From contig CAKOWZ010000010.1 of the NCBI GenBank assembly GCA_934129745.1, forward strand, positions 5,762-69,761: DNA of 64,000 bases. The letters run 5' to 3'. A program made the position numbers and the translations under genes. This stretch comes from an uncultured Clostridia bacterium (GTDB lineage: Bacteria; Bacillota; Clostridia; TANB77; CAG-508). Below are positions 1 to 8,217 of this stretch, in pieces (position 1 is the stretch's first letter; each line of letters begins with the position of its first letter). The notes below the pieces were generated by a model. The model searched no databases, was not told where the DNA came from, and was given only the letters and a program-made list of their open reading frames with translations.

Positions 1-1
1 A

Positions 2-265
2 ATAGTATTTGAACCAGAACCAGAGCTTAATGAAAATCAACCATCAGATAAATATGTATCTCAATATCCATTGGAGGATATATTAGACAAATTTGGATGT
101 TATTGTGGAGATAATTATGAAAAAGAAAATGAAGAGGATCCTGCTAACTCATATGTAGAGTTTGTAAGTGATAATATTGAAGAAATTGAAAATTTATTAA
201 CAATTATTGGAAAACACGTTTACAATAAAATAGATGGAGAATATGTGAAACTTATTATTGAATAA
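2..265 (+). CDS. C-terminal part of an acidic hypothetical protein
   Basis: The frame is open from the first bases of the window to a TAA at 263-265, so this is the 3' end of a gene that starts outside. The visible 87 residues are strongly acidic (many Glu/Asp/Asn) with no membrane segment. An internal TTG at 71 is unlikely to be the start because the frame continues upstream. It lies 23 bases before the next gene on the same strand, so it is probably in one operon with the small membrane proteins and the GAD-like immunity protein that follow. I do not recognise the family; an immunity protein is an inference from context only. Confidence 0.55.
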   Translation: MVFEPEPELNENQPSDKYVSQYPLEDILDKFGCYCGDNYEKENEEDPANSYVEFVSDNIEEIENLLTIIGKHVYNKIDGEYVKLIIE

Positions 266-288
266 TAAAAAAATAGGAGGTTATAATC

Positions 289-690
289 ATGGAATTTATA
301 ATAGGAGTTTTGGTTGTAGGTGCAATTATAGGATTAATAGTTTTCTTTTTAAAAAAAGAAAATAACAAATTAAAAGAAATGGTTGGTAATTTAAATGAGG
401 AGCAAAAAAATAAATTGGCTTTAACAGATGTAAAATTCGTTGAAGGAAAAAATGATGAGTGGATTCAAGAAGGTATGATTGGTGAAATGAAAGATAAAGG
501 ATATAAATATGCAATAAGAGTTTTATGGCATAATAAAGTTATACGAAATGCAACATATGACCAATTACAATATGGAGATACTTCTCTTTCTAAAAAAGAT
601 GTGGAAAGTAATGGTTTGAAAGTTGGCGATTTTGTTAAAGTTCGTGTTGCTCCAGCTAAAACATCTGGATGTTTTAAAATTATTTTATAA
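289..690 (+). CDS. Small membrane-anchored protein, paralog of the gene at 1631
   Basis: 133 residues. AGGAGG at 275-280 sits 8 bases before the ATG. Residues about 2-21 form one hydrophobic segment (IIGVLVVGAIIGLIVFF) followed by lysines, predicting an N-terminal anchor with the remainder in the cytoplasm. The soluble part shares its whole layout with the protein at 1631-2029: EEQKNKLALTDVKFVE, then W-I-Q, a LLWHNKVI/LLWYNKVI motif and a final VKVRVAPAKTSG / VKMYFAPEKTIG strand. The two copies flank a two-TM protein. Family not recognised; likely accessory to a contact-dependent toxin/immunity locus by neighbourhood. Confidence 0.72.
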   Translation: MEFIIGVLVVGAIIGLIVFFLKKENNKLKEMVGNLNEEQKNKLALTDVKFVEGKNDEWIQEGMIGEMKDKGYKYAIRVLWHNKVIRNATYDQLQYGDTSLSKKDVESNGLKVGDFVKVRVAPAKTSGCFKIIL

Positions 691-723
691 AAATTTTTTA
701 TATAACCAGAGGAGACAAACTAT

Positions 724-1629
724 ATGAATAATGAAAATGAAATAGTAAATCAAATAATTAAAAAGTATAATTTAGATTTAGGTGACGACTATTTTTATGT
801 TGGTGCTTCAATAATTAAAAGAAGCGAATTTCCAGAAAGTACAGAAATTCTTTATTGTGAAGATGGATTTAATGATGAAGAAAGAATACCATATATAATG
901 CAATCAGTTGTTCCTAAAGGTATATTTGATAGAGATAGAATAATTGTTTTTTATACAAAAGATTTACAAAGGTATATAATTCCAATTGATGGAGAGAATT
1001 ATACTTTAATTGGAAATGGTATACCTGAAAATGTACAAAACATTAATTATGGTAAAGCAAAAAAAATAATACATAGAAAAGCTTTAGAGCTGAAGAAAGA
1101 GCCTGAAAAATTATCAAAGGAAGATAAAGATACTTTATATAAAAGATACATCAAAAATTATAAAAAAGGCAGAATGTTGATAGCTGGACTTTTAAGCTCA
1201 TTTGTATGGTTTCTTTTAATTTTTTTAAGTATGGCTTTTTTAATTTCAGATCCTAATGTAGGAAATAACAATGAAACACTAGTAATGGGGATTTTAATTG
1301 GTGGTACAGTTTTATTTATTGTTGGTGCAATATTTATTATCAGATTTTTCATCAGGATACCAGCTAAAAGATTGAAAAGTTTTGCATATAGAAGTGACTT
1401 TTTAGTTATGAACTATAAAAGAGATGTAAATATTAAAGGGTTAAATGATTGCCATATTTATGGATTATCTTATGATGGAGATAATTGCAAACTTATGACT
1501 TATGGGGTTTCTCATTACGATGTAGCTTTTATTGAAAATGTAGAATATTTTGAAATTGTAAATATGTATTCTAAAAATACAAGTCCAAAAAATTTGGAAT
1601 ATTGTTTATTTGAAAGGAGGTGTATTTAA
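724..1629 (+). CDS. Hypothetical protein with two central membrane helices
   Basis: 301 residues, preceded by AGAGGAG about 7 bases before ATG 724. Residues 1-140 are soluble and acidic; about 150-175 and 186-212 are strongly hydrophobic helices (MLIAGLLSSFVWFLLIFLS and GILIGGTVLFIVGAIFII) separated by a short polar loop; the rest is soluble. The gene lies between the two paralogous anchored proteins and its stop overlaps the ribosome site of the next gene, so the four genes from 289 to 2644 appear to be one transcription unit. I do not recognise a family; the topology suggests a membrane protein with cytoplasmic domains on both sides. Confidence 0.65.
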   Translation: MNNENEIVNQIIKKYNLDLGDDYFYVGASIIKRSEFPESTEILYCEDGFNDEERIPYIMQSVVPKGIFDRDRIIVFYTKDLQRYIIPIDGENYTLIGNGIPENVQNINYGKAKKIIHRKALELKKEPEKLSKEDKDTLYKRYIKNYKKGRMLIAGLLSSFVWFLLIFLSMAFLISDPNVGNNNETLVMGILIGGTVLFIVGAIFIIRFFIRIPAKRLKSFAYRSDFLVMNYKRDVNIKGLNDCHIYGLSYDGDNCKLMTYGVSHYDVAFIENVEYFEIVNMYSKNTSPKNLEYCLFERRCI

Positions 1630-1630
1630 T

Positions 1631-2029
1631 ATGGGATATTTAATTATGGTAGTAGTTATAGGTGCTATTATAGGAGTAGTTTTTGTAGTAGCAAAAAAAG
1701 ATTCTAAAGAACGTGACGAAATGGTTTCAAAATTAACAGAAGAACAAAAAAATCTTTTAATGCTAACAGAAGTAAAATTTGTTGAAAAGAATGCTTGGAT
1801 TCAAGATGCTATAGTAGGCAAGATTAATGATAAGGGAAACAAAATAGATATACGTTTATTATGGTATAACAAAGTAATACAAAATAATGAGTATAATACA
1901 ATTACAATTGCAGATACAAGTATAACAAAAGCTGAGCAAGAAGCTCATAATTTAAAAATAGGTGATACTGTAAAAATGTACTTTGCACCAGAAAAAACTA
2001 TTGGAAGAGTTAAAATAATTTTTGATTAA
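1631..2029 (+). CDS. Small membrane-anchored protein, paralog of the gene at 289
   Basis: 132 residues from ATG 1631, chosen because AAAGGAGG at 1613-1620 is well placed for it; an upstream in-frame TTG at 1610 overlaps that site and is rejected. N-terminal hydrophobic segment MGYLIMVVVIGAIIGVVFVV, then a soluble domain similar along its whole length to the protein at 289-690 (EEQKNLLMLTEVKFVE, LLWYNKVIQ, YFAPEKTIGRVKIIF). It overlaps nothing but is separated from the preceding stop by a single base, implying translational coupling. Repeated small paralogs around a polymorphic-toxin immunity gene are commonly produced by cassette duplication; function unknown. Confidence 0.72.
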   Translation: MGYLIMVVVIGAIIGVVFVVAKKDSKERDEMVSKLTEEQKNLLMLTEVKFVEKNAWIQDAIVGKINDKGNKIDIRLLWYNKVIQNNEYNTITIADTSITKAEQEAHNLKIGDTVKMYFAPEKTIGRVKIIFD

Positions 2030-2068
2030 ATCAGATAAATATTTAAAAAGTAATAGGAGGACTAGTTA

Positions 2069-2644
2069 ATGGATAATTGTATTAGTCAATTTATTGAAAA
2101 ATTTAAACCAGGAGAAAATTTGCAAAAGCCAGATGAAGAAATCTTGAACTTTGGTAAACAGATGCTACCAAAGGAAATAATAGAATTATGGGAAGAATAT
2201 GGATTTGGAGAATATGGTGATGGTTTAATAAAAGTAGTAGATCCTAGAGAATATATGAATAGCTTATATACTTGGTTAGGTCAAAAAGATTTTAATAAAA
2301 TACCAATAATAGTAACTGCTTTTGGAGATATATTCTTTTACAGAAAATTGGAAGATAACGAAAATGACGTATGTTTATTAAATATACATTATAAAAAAAT
2401 CGAAGTTTGTGGATATTCTTATCAAGAATTTTTTGAAAGATATATTTTAGATGAAGACGTTATAAAAAATGTATTAAGAGCTGATTTATATAAACAAGCT
2501 GTAAAAGAATTAGGAGAACTTGATTATAAAGATATATTTTTCTTTACCCCAGCATTAGTTTTAGGTGGTGGGGAAGATATAAAATATGTAAAAAAAGGAA
2601 ATGGAGCTGTTCATCATCAGGTTTTATTACAAATTGCTCAATGA
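2069..2644 (+). CDS. GAD-like / DUF1851 (Tdi1-type) immunity protein
   Basis: 191 residues, AGGAGG 7 bases before ATG 2069. The N-terminal third has the GAD-like domain pattern (FKPGENLQKP, LPKEIIELWEEYGFGEYGDG, a VDPREY turn and a TWLG). The C-terminal half has the DUF1851 pattern (TAFGDIFFYR early, then LGELDYKDIFFF and PALVLGGGED near the end, closing with HHQVLLQIAQ). This pairing is known from immunity proteins against secreted polymorphic toxins, best known in type VI systems; in a Gram-positive it would protect against a toxin delivered by another route. The cognate toxin is not in the window and would lie upstream. Confidence 0.8.
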   Translation: MDNCISQFIEKFKPGENLQKPDEEILNFGKQMLPKEIIELWEEYGFGEYGDGLIKVVDPREYMNSLYTWLGQKDFNKIPIIVTAFGDIFFYRKLEDNENDVCLLNIHYKKIEVCGYSYQEFFERYILDEDVIKNVLRADLYKQAVKELGELDYKDIFFFTPALVLGGGEDIKYVKKGNGAVHHQVLLQIAQ

Positions 2645-2701
2645 TAGAAGAATAAAGTTCTGTATGATAGCACCATATAAGTGTTAAAAACGATAGAAAA
2701 A

Positions 2702-2730
2702 TTGCAAATTAACATAAAATGTAGTATAAT
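2702..2730 (+). promoter_or_regulatory. Sigma-A-type promoter for the gene at 2832
   Basis: TTGCAA (2702-2707), 17-base spacer, TATAAT (2725-2730). The spacer text ATTAACATAAAATG is nearly the same as in the promoter of the foreign-looking gene at 55383. About 100 bases of leader follow, containing a CCTTT-TATT-AAAGG hairpin just before the ribosome site. Confidence 0.6.
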
Positions 2731-2831
2731 ATAATTGTAGCAGAGTTTTCTCTCATTTGAAAATCTTTCTACAGTATCCGAAGTCCGCAACTTAGTCAAG
2801 TCCTTTTATTAAAGGCAGAAAGGAAAAAAAT

Positions 2832-3113
2832 ATGTTACCATTCTATTTACAGGCAGACTATCAGAAAAACATCGCAAGAGCTTCAGCAGAGCTCAAATCT
2901 CAGATGCCGAATTATGCAAGAATTCAGGCTGACGCTCATGAGATTGAAATGAAAAAGCAGAGAGAAGAAGAAATGCAGCGTCGTGAAGCTTTTGAAAAAA
3001 GAGCATCTGAAATTGGTTATGCTAATGCATTAGTTGAGGCTTCCACAAAAGTGGACACAGCAATAGCTGAAGCTAAAACTGCATTAAGCGGTGCAATTGT
3101 TTACAAGAAGTGA
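2832..3113 (+). CDS. Small charged helical protein of foreign codon use
   Basis: 93 residues, AGAAAGGA before ATG 2832. The sequence is almost entirely predicted helix, rich in Ala, Glu, Lys and Arg (for example EIEMKKQREEEMQRREAFEK), suggesting a coiled coil; no membrane segment or cysteine. Gln is written CAG throughout whereas neighbours use CAA, and GC is visibly higher than in the flanking genes. It is a single-gene unit with its own promoter and hairpin terminator. Family not recognised. It belongs to the set of scattered codon-distinct singletons described in the findings. Confidence 0.6.
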   Translation: MLPFYLQADYQKNIARASAELKSQMPNYARIQADAHEIEMKKQREEEMQRREAFEKRASEIGYANALVEASTKVDTAIAEAKTALSGAIVYKK

Positions 3114-3124
3114 AGAGTAACAAA

Positions 3125-3162
3125 TTGAAGACGTACCTTCCATTATGGGGGTACATCTTCAA
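3125..3162 (+). terminator. Hairpin terminator after the gene at 2832
   Basis: Arms TTGAAGACGTACC (3125-3137) and GGTACATCTTCAA (3150-3162) pair with one mismatch around a 12-base loop. A clear U-run is missing directly after, so efficiency is uncertain. Confidence 0.5.
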
Positions 3163-3184
3163 TACAATATATATATTTAATTTA

Positions 3185-4156
3185 TTATTTGTTTTTACTA
3201 TCATTTATCCATTTCTCAAATTCTCTAGCAGTAATTTCTTTATTCAAGTATTTTTGCTTCATTATAGCACCTTCAAATTTATATCTTTCAAATCTTTTTA
3301 TAGCTTTATCAGTACCATAATGAGAAACAGAACTAGCAAGGGACATATATCTTTTTCTATATAACTCTAAAGGAGGGTTTTCTTGCAAAGACCTTTTATA
3401 AACCAAATCTCTTCCAACCTGTTTACAAGTTTTTCTTGTAATAATATCTTCTTCATTACAATATTTTGTCTCTTTTAAGTTATTAGGAATAAAATACTTA
3501 CCGCAATTTTGGCATTTCCTAATAACATGTTGTTTACGTGATAAAAACTCTCTTAGTTCCAAAGATAAAATACTGAAAATATCATAACTACAAAATGCAT
3601 ATGGAACATTATATGAATAAAGAGGTGTTTTTGTAAACATAAAAGAAAACAAGTCGAAATCTAAAGTAATATCATCAAGTGGAAGTGTTATATTATTTAT
3701 ATCAATATTACTCCTATCAGCATTTATAATATCTGAATAATCATCATCGTCATCAGGACTTACTTTTAAATAGTCTATGTTGTAGGGAAGATTAAGATAA
3801 TAAAAGCATAAGTGCTGAACATATAAAAACATATCCTGATTTTCTTTTGCTAATTTTCGTGATTCGCTCATGTAATCTTCAAAACTAAAATTGAATTTTG
3901 TTGTATAAAAATTATGTTTTTCTTCAGGATGCTCTAATGCATAGAAAGTGTAAAAACAATACTGATATATAAAAAATGTAAAGTATTTTATTTTTTCAAA
4001 ATTTGTATTTATAAAATCTAAAAGCAATGTTCCCATTTTTTTAGGCATACAAGCAGGATTTTTAGTTGTGTGAAAATGCCCATCATCTATTGTTATTCGA
4101 GGATATAGAAAGAATTCTAAGTCCTTTTCTCTGTCGTATGCTATTTTATATTTCAT
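3185..4156 (-). CDS. DUF6076-like protein with a CxxC...C zinc-knuckle motif
   Basis: 323 residues. Start ATG 4154-4156 is preceded on its strand by a GGGGGA ribosome site. The N-terminal two thirds are rich in Phe/Tyr and Asp. Residues about 213-245 hold RKCQNCGKYFIPNNLKETKYC followed by a further Cys in the next 15 residues (TRKTCKQVGRD), a pattern that looks like a treble-clef or zinc-ribbon site; after it comes a basic helical C-terminus ending KWINDSKNK. I connect this arrangement with DUF6076, a family common in gut clostridial mobile regions; no biochemical role is known to me. It is transcribed away from the recombinase and lies at the left of the probable integrated element. Confidence 0.65.
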   Translation of the reverse strand: MKYKIAYDREKDLEFFLYPRITIDDGHFHTTKNPACMPKKMGTLLLDFINTNFEKIKYFTFFIYQYCFYTFYALEHPEEKHNFYTTKFNFSFEDYMSESRKLAKENQDMFLYVQHLCFYYLNLPYNIDYLKVSPDDDDDYSDIINADRSNIDINNITLPLDDITLDFDLFSFMFTKTPLYSYNVPYAFCSYDIFSILSLELREFLSRKQHVIRKCQNCGKYFIPNNLKETKYCNEEDIITRKTCKQVGRDLVYKRSLQENPPLELYRKRYMSLASSVSHYGTDKAIKRFERYKFEGAIMKQKYLNKEITAREFEKWINDSKNK

Positions 4157-4393
4157 ATAAAATCCCCCTTACATCAAACAACAAAAAACGCTAAAAAAAT
4201 TTTTGTTGTTGTATAGTGTGATTAATTCGCTATAGACATTATAATAAGCATATACAAATTTGACATAATTATATTACGAAAATTAAGAAATGTCAAAGGT
4301 TATGGCACATTGAAAATTGAATAAAAAGGCTATAATACAAAATAATGATACTTTTACCTAGCCACAGACATCGCAATGGGGGTAATTCTATAA

Positions 4394-4459
4394 ATGAGTA
4401 GAAAGGTGAGATTCCTATGTGGATTTTTTAATCCAGTTGTAGCTTTGTATAAAACTTGA
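4394..4459 (+). CDS. Possible 21-residue peptide upstream of the recombinase
   Basis: ATG 4394 opens a 21-codon frame ending TGA 4457-4459 whose product is basic then hydrophobic (ends FFNPVVALYKT). A GGGGG run lies about 12 bases upstream, further than ideal. It occupies the otherwise empty 340-base interval 4157-4497 between the DUF6076-like gene and the recombinase. Could be a leader or chance; kept because short ORFs in this position are common in clostridial recombinase elements. Confidence 0.25.
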   Translation: MSRKVRFLCGFFNPVVALYKT

Positions 4460-4497
4460 AAAAAATGGAAACATTATTACTAAAGGGAGTTGATAGC

Positions 4498-4632
4498 ATG
4501 CAAGAGAAAAAGAAGTACAAGAAAAAGAATGATTTTAAAATAAATTTATTTTTTAATGAAAAAGGGGAAAACTTGGAAAAAATTGTGGAAAGAGCATTTG
4601 GAACTTACTGCTTAAAAGAAGTAAAAAAATAG
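4498..4632 (+). CDS. Small basic protein preceding a large serine recombinase
   Basis: 44 residues from ATG 4498 with AAAGGGAG about 8 bases upstream. The N-terminus is almost all Lys (MQEKKKYKKKNDF), followed by a strand-helix segment (KINLFFNEKGENLEKIVERA). It ends about 100 bases before the recombinase on the same strand. Clostridial integrative elements with large serine recombinases often carry a short basic protein in this position; whether it regulates excision is unknown. Too short for confident family assignment. Confidence 0.5.
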   Translation: MQEKKKYKKKNDFKINLFFNEKGENLEKIVERAFGTYCLKEVKK

Positions 4633-4730
4633 CAATTAAAATAATGGTATTTGGAAAGAGAATATGGTATAATAATTGGCAAGAGTATCAATATTATATC
4701 ATATTCTTTATAGCTAGAAAGGAGGCAAAA

Positions 4731-6356
4731 TTGAGCTATACAATAATGAATAATATTGATTATAAAGTAGGCATATATATAAGACTTTCAAGAGAAGATG
4801 AAGAAAAAGAAAAGTATCAAGAAAGCGAAAGTATTGGTAATCAAAGAACTTTACTTATGCAATATATTAAACAAAATAAACTTAATTTTATAGCTGAATA
4901 TGTTGATGATGGAGTTTCTGGAACAAGTTTTGATAGACCAGCATTTAATAAAATGATTTTAGATGTTGAATCAGGAAAAATAAATATGATTATAACCAAA
5001 GACTTATCAAGACTTGGTAGAAACTATGTACAATCTGGATTATATATCGAAAATTACTTTCCAGAGCATAATGTAAGATTTGTTGCAATTCTAGATAATA
5101 TAGATACAGCTTATGATAACTCAAACAATGATATAGCACCATTTAAATCAATATTAAACGAGATGTATGCAAAAGATACATCAAGAAAAATAAATAGTGT
5201 TCTTCAAGCTAAAAGAAATTTAGGAGAATACTTGGGAACACCACCTTATGGTTATAAAAAAGATCCAGAAAACAAATACCATTTAATTGTAGATGATGAG
5301 GCAGCAAATGTTGTAAAACTAATATATGAAAAGTATTTAGCAGGGTTTGGAACAATGCAAATTGCAGACTTTTTAAGCAAAAAGAAAATTCCAATTCCAT
5401 CAGATTACAACAAACGAAAAAGAGGAGTAAGGTCACTTACTTATGGATTATGGCAACAGTCAACAGTTAGATTTATTCTTTCAAATGAAGTATATACAGG
5501 AACTGTAATTCAAGGTAAGAGAAAGAAAGTTAGCTTTAAATCTAAAAAGTTTATTGATTTACCAGAAGAAGATTGGGTAAAAGTAGAAAACATGCATGAG
5601 GCAATAATTAGTAAAGAAGATTTTGAAAGAGCTAGAAAAGTAATAGACGCTACTAAAGGTTCAAGAGTTATAGTAAATGACTATATTTTCAAAGGATTAC
5701 TTAGATGTTACGATTGCGGAGGATATATTGGAATAAGAAGCCCAGATAAAAATGGAAATATTTATGGTAGATGCCAGAGATATGGAAGATTTGGAAAGTT
5801 TTCAGTATGTTCACCACATAATTTTAATTATCAGATCTTTGAATCGCAGATGTTAGAAGTTTTAAAGGATGTTTGTAAAAAATATACCAATATGAAAAAG
5901 TTAGAAGAAATCGCCAAAAAGGCTAAGTCAAATGAAGAAAAACTAATTGATATTAATTCTAGAATCGAAACAATAAAAGAACAAAATGATAAAGAAACTA
6001 GAAAGCTTGAATTGATGTATGAAGATAGGTTGGCAGGAATTATCTCATTGGAAGAATATATGAAAAATGCTGAACGTATAAAAGAAATTGTAAAACAAAA
6101 TGAAAGTTCTATAAAAGAATTAGAGCAGGAGCTTGAAGGAAATAGTAAGCCTAAAAATGAAGAAAGGCTTGAAGATTTAATAGATAAATTTCTAAAAATG
6201 AAAAGTCCTAATAAAGAAATAATAAGAGAATTTATAGAAAAAATTGAAATTCATAATGATAAACAAGTGGATATTTATTTTAATTTTAAACCACTACAAG
6301 AATTAAATAATAGTTTTAGTGTAGCTAAAAAAGAATATGAGAAAAAGGCTATATAA
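4731..6356 (+). CDS. Large serine recombinase (resolvase/invertase family)
   Basis: 541 residues from TTG 4731, chosen because GGAGG at 4721-4725 is 5 bases upstream; ATG 4746 is the alternative. The N-terminal catalytic domain reads YIRLSREDE, then SESIGNQR with the nucleophilic Ser, DDGVSGTSFDRPAF, and ITKDLSRLGRNY. A recombinase domain follows (GYKKDPENKYHLIVDDEAA, then VRSLTYGLWQQSTVRFILSN), next a zinc-ribbon with RCYDCGG and later Cys residues, then a long coiled coil (about residues 395-480) typical of large serine recombinases, which guides att-site pairing. Length is in the usual 500-600 range and the gene looks intact. It sits at the right edge of foreign DNA beside a truncated GH94 gene, as expected for an integrase next to its attachment site. 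Confidence 0.95.
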   Translation: MSYTIMNNIDYKVGIYIRLSREDEEKEKYQESESIGNQRTLLMQYIKQNKLNFIAEYVDDGVSGTSFDRPAFNKMILDVESGKINMIITKDLSRLGRNYVQSGLYIENYFPEHNVRFVAILDNIDTAYDNSNNDIAPFKSILNEMYAKDTSRKINSVLQAKRNLGEYLGTPPYGYKKDPENKYHLIVDDEAANVVKLIYEKYLAGFGTMQIADFLSKKKIPIPSDYNKRKRGVRSLTYGLWQQSTVRFILSNEVYTGTVIQGKRKKVSFKSKKFIDLPEEDWVKVENMHEAIISKEDFERARKVIDATKGSRVIVNDYIFKGLLRCYDCGGYIGIRSPDKNGNIYGRCQRYGRFGKFSVCSPHNFNYQIFESQMLEVLKDVCKKYTNMKKLEEIAKKAKSNEEKLIDINSRIETIKEQNDKETRKLELMYEDRLAGIISLEEYMKNAERIKEIVKQNESSIKELEQELEGNSKPKNEERLEDLIDKFLKMKSPNKEIIREFIEKIEIHNDKQVDIYFNFKPLQELNNSFSVAKKEYEKKAI

Positions 6357-6402
6357 CAATGTTTTTGTGACATTTAATATGAGACGAAAACTTGTCACAA
6401 CT
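6357..6402 (+). other. Candidate attachment-site junction beside the recombinase
   Basis: Between the recombinase stop and the in-frame GH94 remnant there are about 40 bases containing TTGTGAC (6365-6371) and GTCACAA (6393-6399 region), inverted copies about 20 bases apart. Large serine recombinases usually lie immediately inside one element end, so an att half-site here is an inference. The other end and the missing 5' part of the GH94 gene are not seen. Confidence 0.3.
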
Positions 6403-6895
6403 ACAATACACACATGCTGCTATCTGGGTAATTATTGCTGAAGCTATGTTAGGATTTGGAGATAAAGCAGTCGAATTTTTCAGAATGATAAATCCAATTG
6501 AACATTCAAAAACAAAAGACAGTGTAATGAAATATAAAGTTGAACCATACATCATTCCAGCAGATGTTTATGGACAAGGAAATTTAGCTGGTCGTGGTGG
6601 ATGGACTTGGTATACTGGTTCAAGCAGTTGGATGTATGTTGCAGGTATTAAATATATTTTAGGTTTAAATATTGAAAATGGATATTTATGGATGAACCCT
6701 GTTATTTCAAGTTCATGGAAAGAATTTAGTATTAAATATAAATGTGGTAAAAGTGTTTATAATATTAGAGTTTTGAATAGAAGCGGAAAAAATTATGGTG
6801 TTGAAAAAGTAATTTTAAATAGTGTTGAAGTTAGTGATAAAAAGATTAAGTTAAATTATGATGGAGGAATTAATGAAGTTGAAATTATAATGTGA
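6392..6895 (+). pseudogene. 3' remnant of a GH94 cyclic beta-glucan synthase/phosphorylase gene
   Basis: About 165 residues matching the C-terminal end of GH94-type glucan synthases: QYTHAAIWVIIAEAMLG, KAVEFFRMINPIEHS, YKVEPYIIPADVYG, GRGGWTWYTGSSSWMY and a final beta-sandwich. These motifs normally come near the end of a protein of well over 800 residues, up to ~2800 in cyclic beta-1,2-glucan synthases, so the catalytic N-terminal bulk is absent. No ribosome site precedes the TTG at 6392. The simplest reading is that the recombinase-bearing element integrated in, or deleted, the upstream part of the host gene. Codon use matches the host, not the cargo. Confidence 0.78.
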
Positions 6896-6904
6896 TACAT
6901 TTCA

Positions 6905-7210
6905 GACACATGGGGACTAGGCAATTTTGTTTCACTTTGAGAAATGATTTTCGGTGACTAGTCTTGCAAATAAAAGGATAGTAGTATATTACATTCCGCA
7001 GACTTGCTGGCTTGGCTTTGTTAAAAAGCAAAAGGCATTTTAGTAACATGTAAATTTTATATGTTATTATACCTTTTGCGTTTTTTAACAAACCTCGCCA
7101 AACTGCGCGTCTGTGCTCCATAGTAATATACTACTATCCTTTTATTTGCAAGACTAGTCACCGAAAATCATTTCTCAAAGTGAAACAAAATTGCCTAGTC
7201 CCCATGTGTC
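6905..7210. repeat. 306-bp foldback element with 88-bp perfect terminal inverted repeats
   Basis: Bases 6905-6992 are the exact reverse complement of 7123-7210 (88 bp, no mismatch). The interior (6993-7122) continues imperfectly self-complementary: GTTAAAAAGCAAAAGGC near 7020 pairs with CCTTTTGCGTTTTTTAAC near 7071. The outer ends read GACACATGGGGAC...GTCCCCATGTGTC. There is no transposase inside. It behaves like a MITE or a very long REP/BIME-type palindrome and separates the GH94 remnant from the foreign gene at 7224, for which it may also serve as terminator. Confidence 0.9.
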
Positions 7211-7223
7211 CTTTTTTAGAACA

Positions 7224-7964
7224 TTAAAATTCAGGCATCTTAGGTAGAGAATAATCATAATTCTTAAGCAGATACGGGAATGTTGTTGATTTAAAATCAA
7301 ATAAAGGTTGAAATATACAACTCTTACATTTGACATTATAATCCCATACACGCAGGTAAATTAAAAGATCGCAAAAAAGTGTGCCGATTTTCCCAGCATA
7401 ATCTTTAGCATCTTCAAATTCATAACCACGTAATCCCATTATATCAACATGTATTTGCTTTGTTTGTGTAACATCACAAGCAAGTATCATGGTGTTTACC
7501 ATGCCATAAGATTTATTTTCAAATACATCTAATTGGAAAAGTCCTTTAACTTCCTTTATAGGATGCACCTGAACCTGAAAAAAGTCTTCAAAATCTGTCT
7601 TATTGTTTTTATCAAAATTATAAATTCTGAAGGCAGAGAGTCCTGGGTTGATAATGTCAAGCTTAGAATCTGTGAAAACAGACTTTTTTTCAGATTTGGA
7701 TTTTAAAGTACAAACTTCAACTCCAAGCTGAAAAAGCCAGTCAATATCATATGGTAGAACTTCCATGAAAACAGATTCATTTGGCTCAGCCAGAAACTCA
7801 CGTTTGTTGTGATATACAGGTTCACTGATTGAAACAGTGATATTTTTGGTATCTCTGGCTAAAATCCTTTTGTTAGGAAAATGACCAGAATTTGAATACA
7901 TTCCTAAAAGAAATGCATTTTCACGGTTAGCCTTTATAAGGTTGTTTGTCCGTCTACTACGCAT
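7224..7964 (-). CDS. Hypothetical protein, codon-distinct singleton
   Basis: 246 residues from ATG 7964 with AAGGAGG upstream on its strand. No membrane segment or signal peptide. Begins with a basic stretch (MRSRRTNNLIKANRE) and ends with a Tyr/Pro-rich tail (LLKNYDYSLPKMPEF); two isolated Cys pairs (CKSCIF near residue 217) are present. No family recognised. CAG, CTG and GTA codons and fewer AAA runs set it apart from ogg next door. It has a perfect-spacing promoter of its own (8009-8037) and abuts the long foldback at its 3' end. Confidence 0.6.
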   Translation of the reverse strand: MRSRRTNNLIKANRENAFLLGMYSNSGHFPNKRILARDTKNITVSISEPVYHNKREFLAEPNESVFMEVLPYDIDWLFQLGVEVCTLKSKSEKKSVFTDSKLDIINPGLSAFRIYNFDKNNKTDFEDFFQVQVHPIKEVKGLFQLDVFENKSYGMVNTMILACDVTQTKQIHVDIMGLRGYEFEDAKDYAGKIGTLFCDLLIYLRVWDYNVKCKSCIFQPLFDFKSTTFPYLLKNYDYSLPKMPEF

Positions 7965-8008
7965 AATTTAAGTCCTCCTTATGCATTATACAAAAATTTG
8001 ACTTTAAT

Positions 8009-8037
8009 ATTTTACCAGATTTTTCGACAAAAGTCAA
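8009..8037 (-). promoter_or_regulatory. Promoter of the gene at 7224-7964
   Basis: Read on the minus strand: TTGACT (8037-8032), 17-base spacer, TAAAAT (8014-8009). The promoter of the exonuclease-like gene at 60947 has the same TTGACTTTT start. Confidence 0.6.
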
Positions 8038-8137
8038 TGAGTGGTAAAAGCAAAATATTTGAAAACTGTGCAATTTTATACCAAAAGGTTTTATTTTTGT
8101 TTTTAAAAAAGCTTAACAAATTTTTCAAACAAATACC

Positions 8138-8166
8138 TTGTAATTAAAAACCTAATTTTATATAAT
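8138..8166 (+). promoter_or_regulatory. Promoter of ogg-addB region
   Basis: TTGTAA (8138-8143), 17-base spacer, TATAAT (8161-8166). The leader then carries two copies of AGAAAAAATTAGAAA before ogg. Confidence 0.6.
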
Positions 8167-8217
8167 TAGAAAAGAAAAAATTAGAAAAGAAAAAATTAAA
8201 ACAGGGAAGTATCAAAA

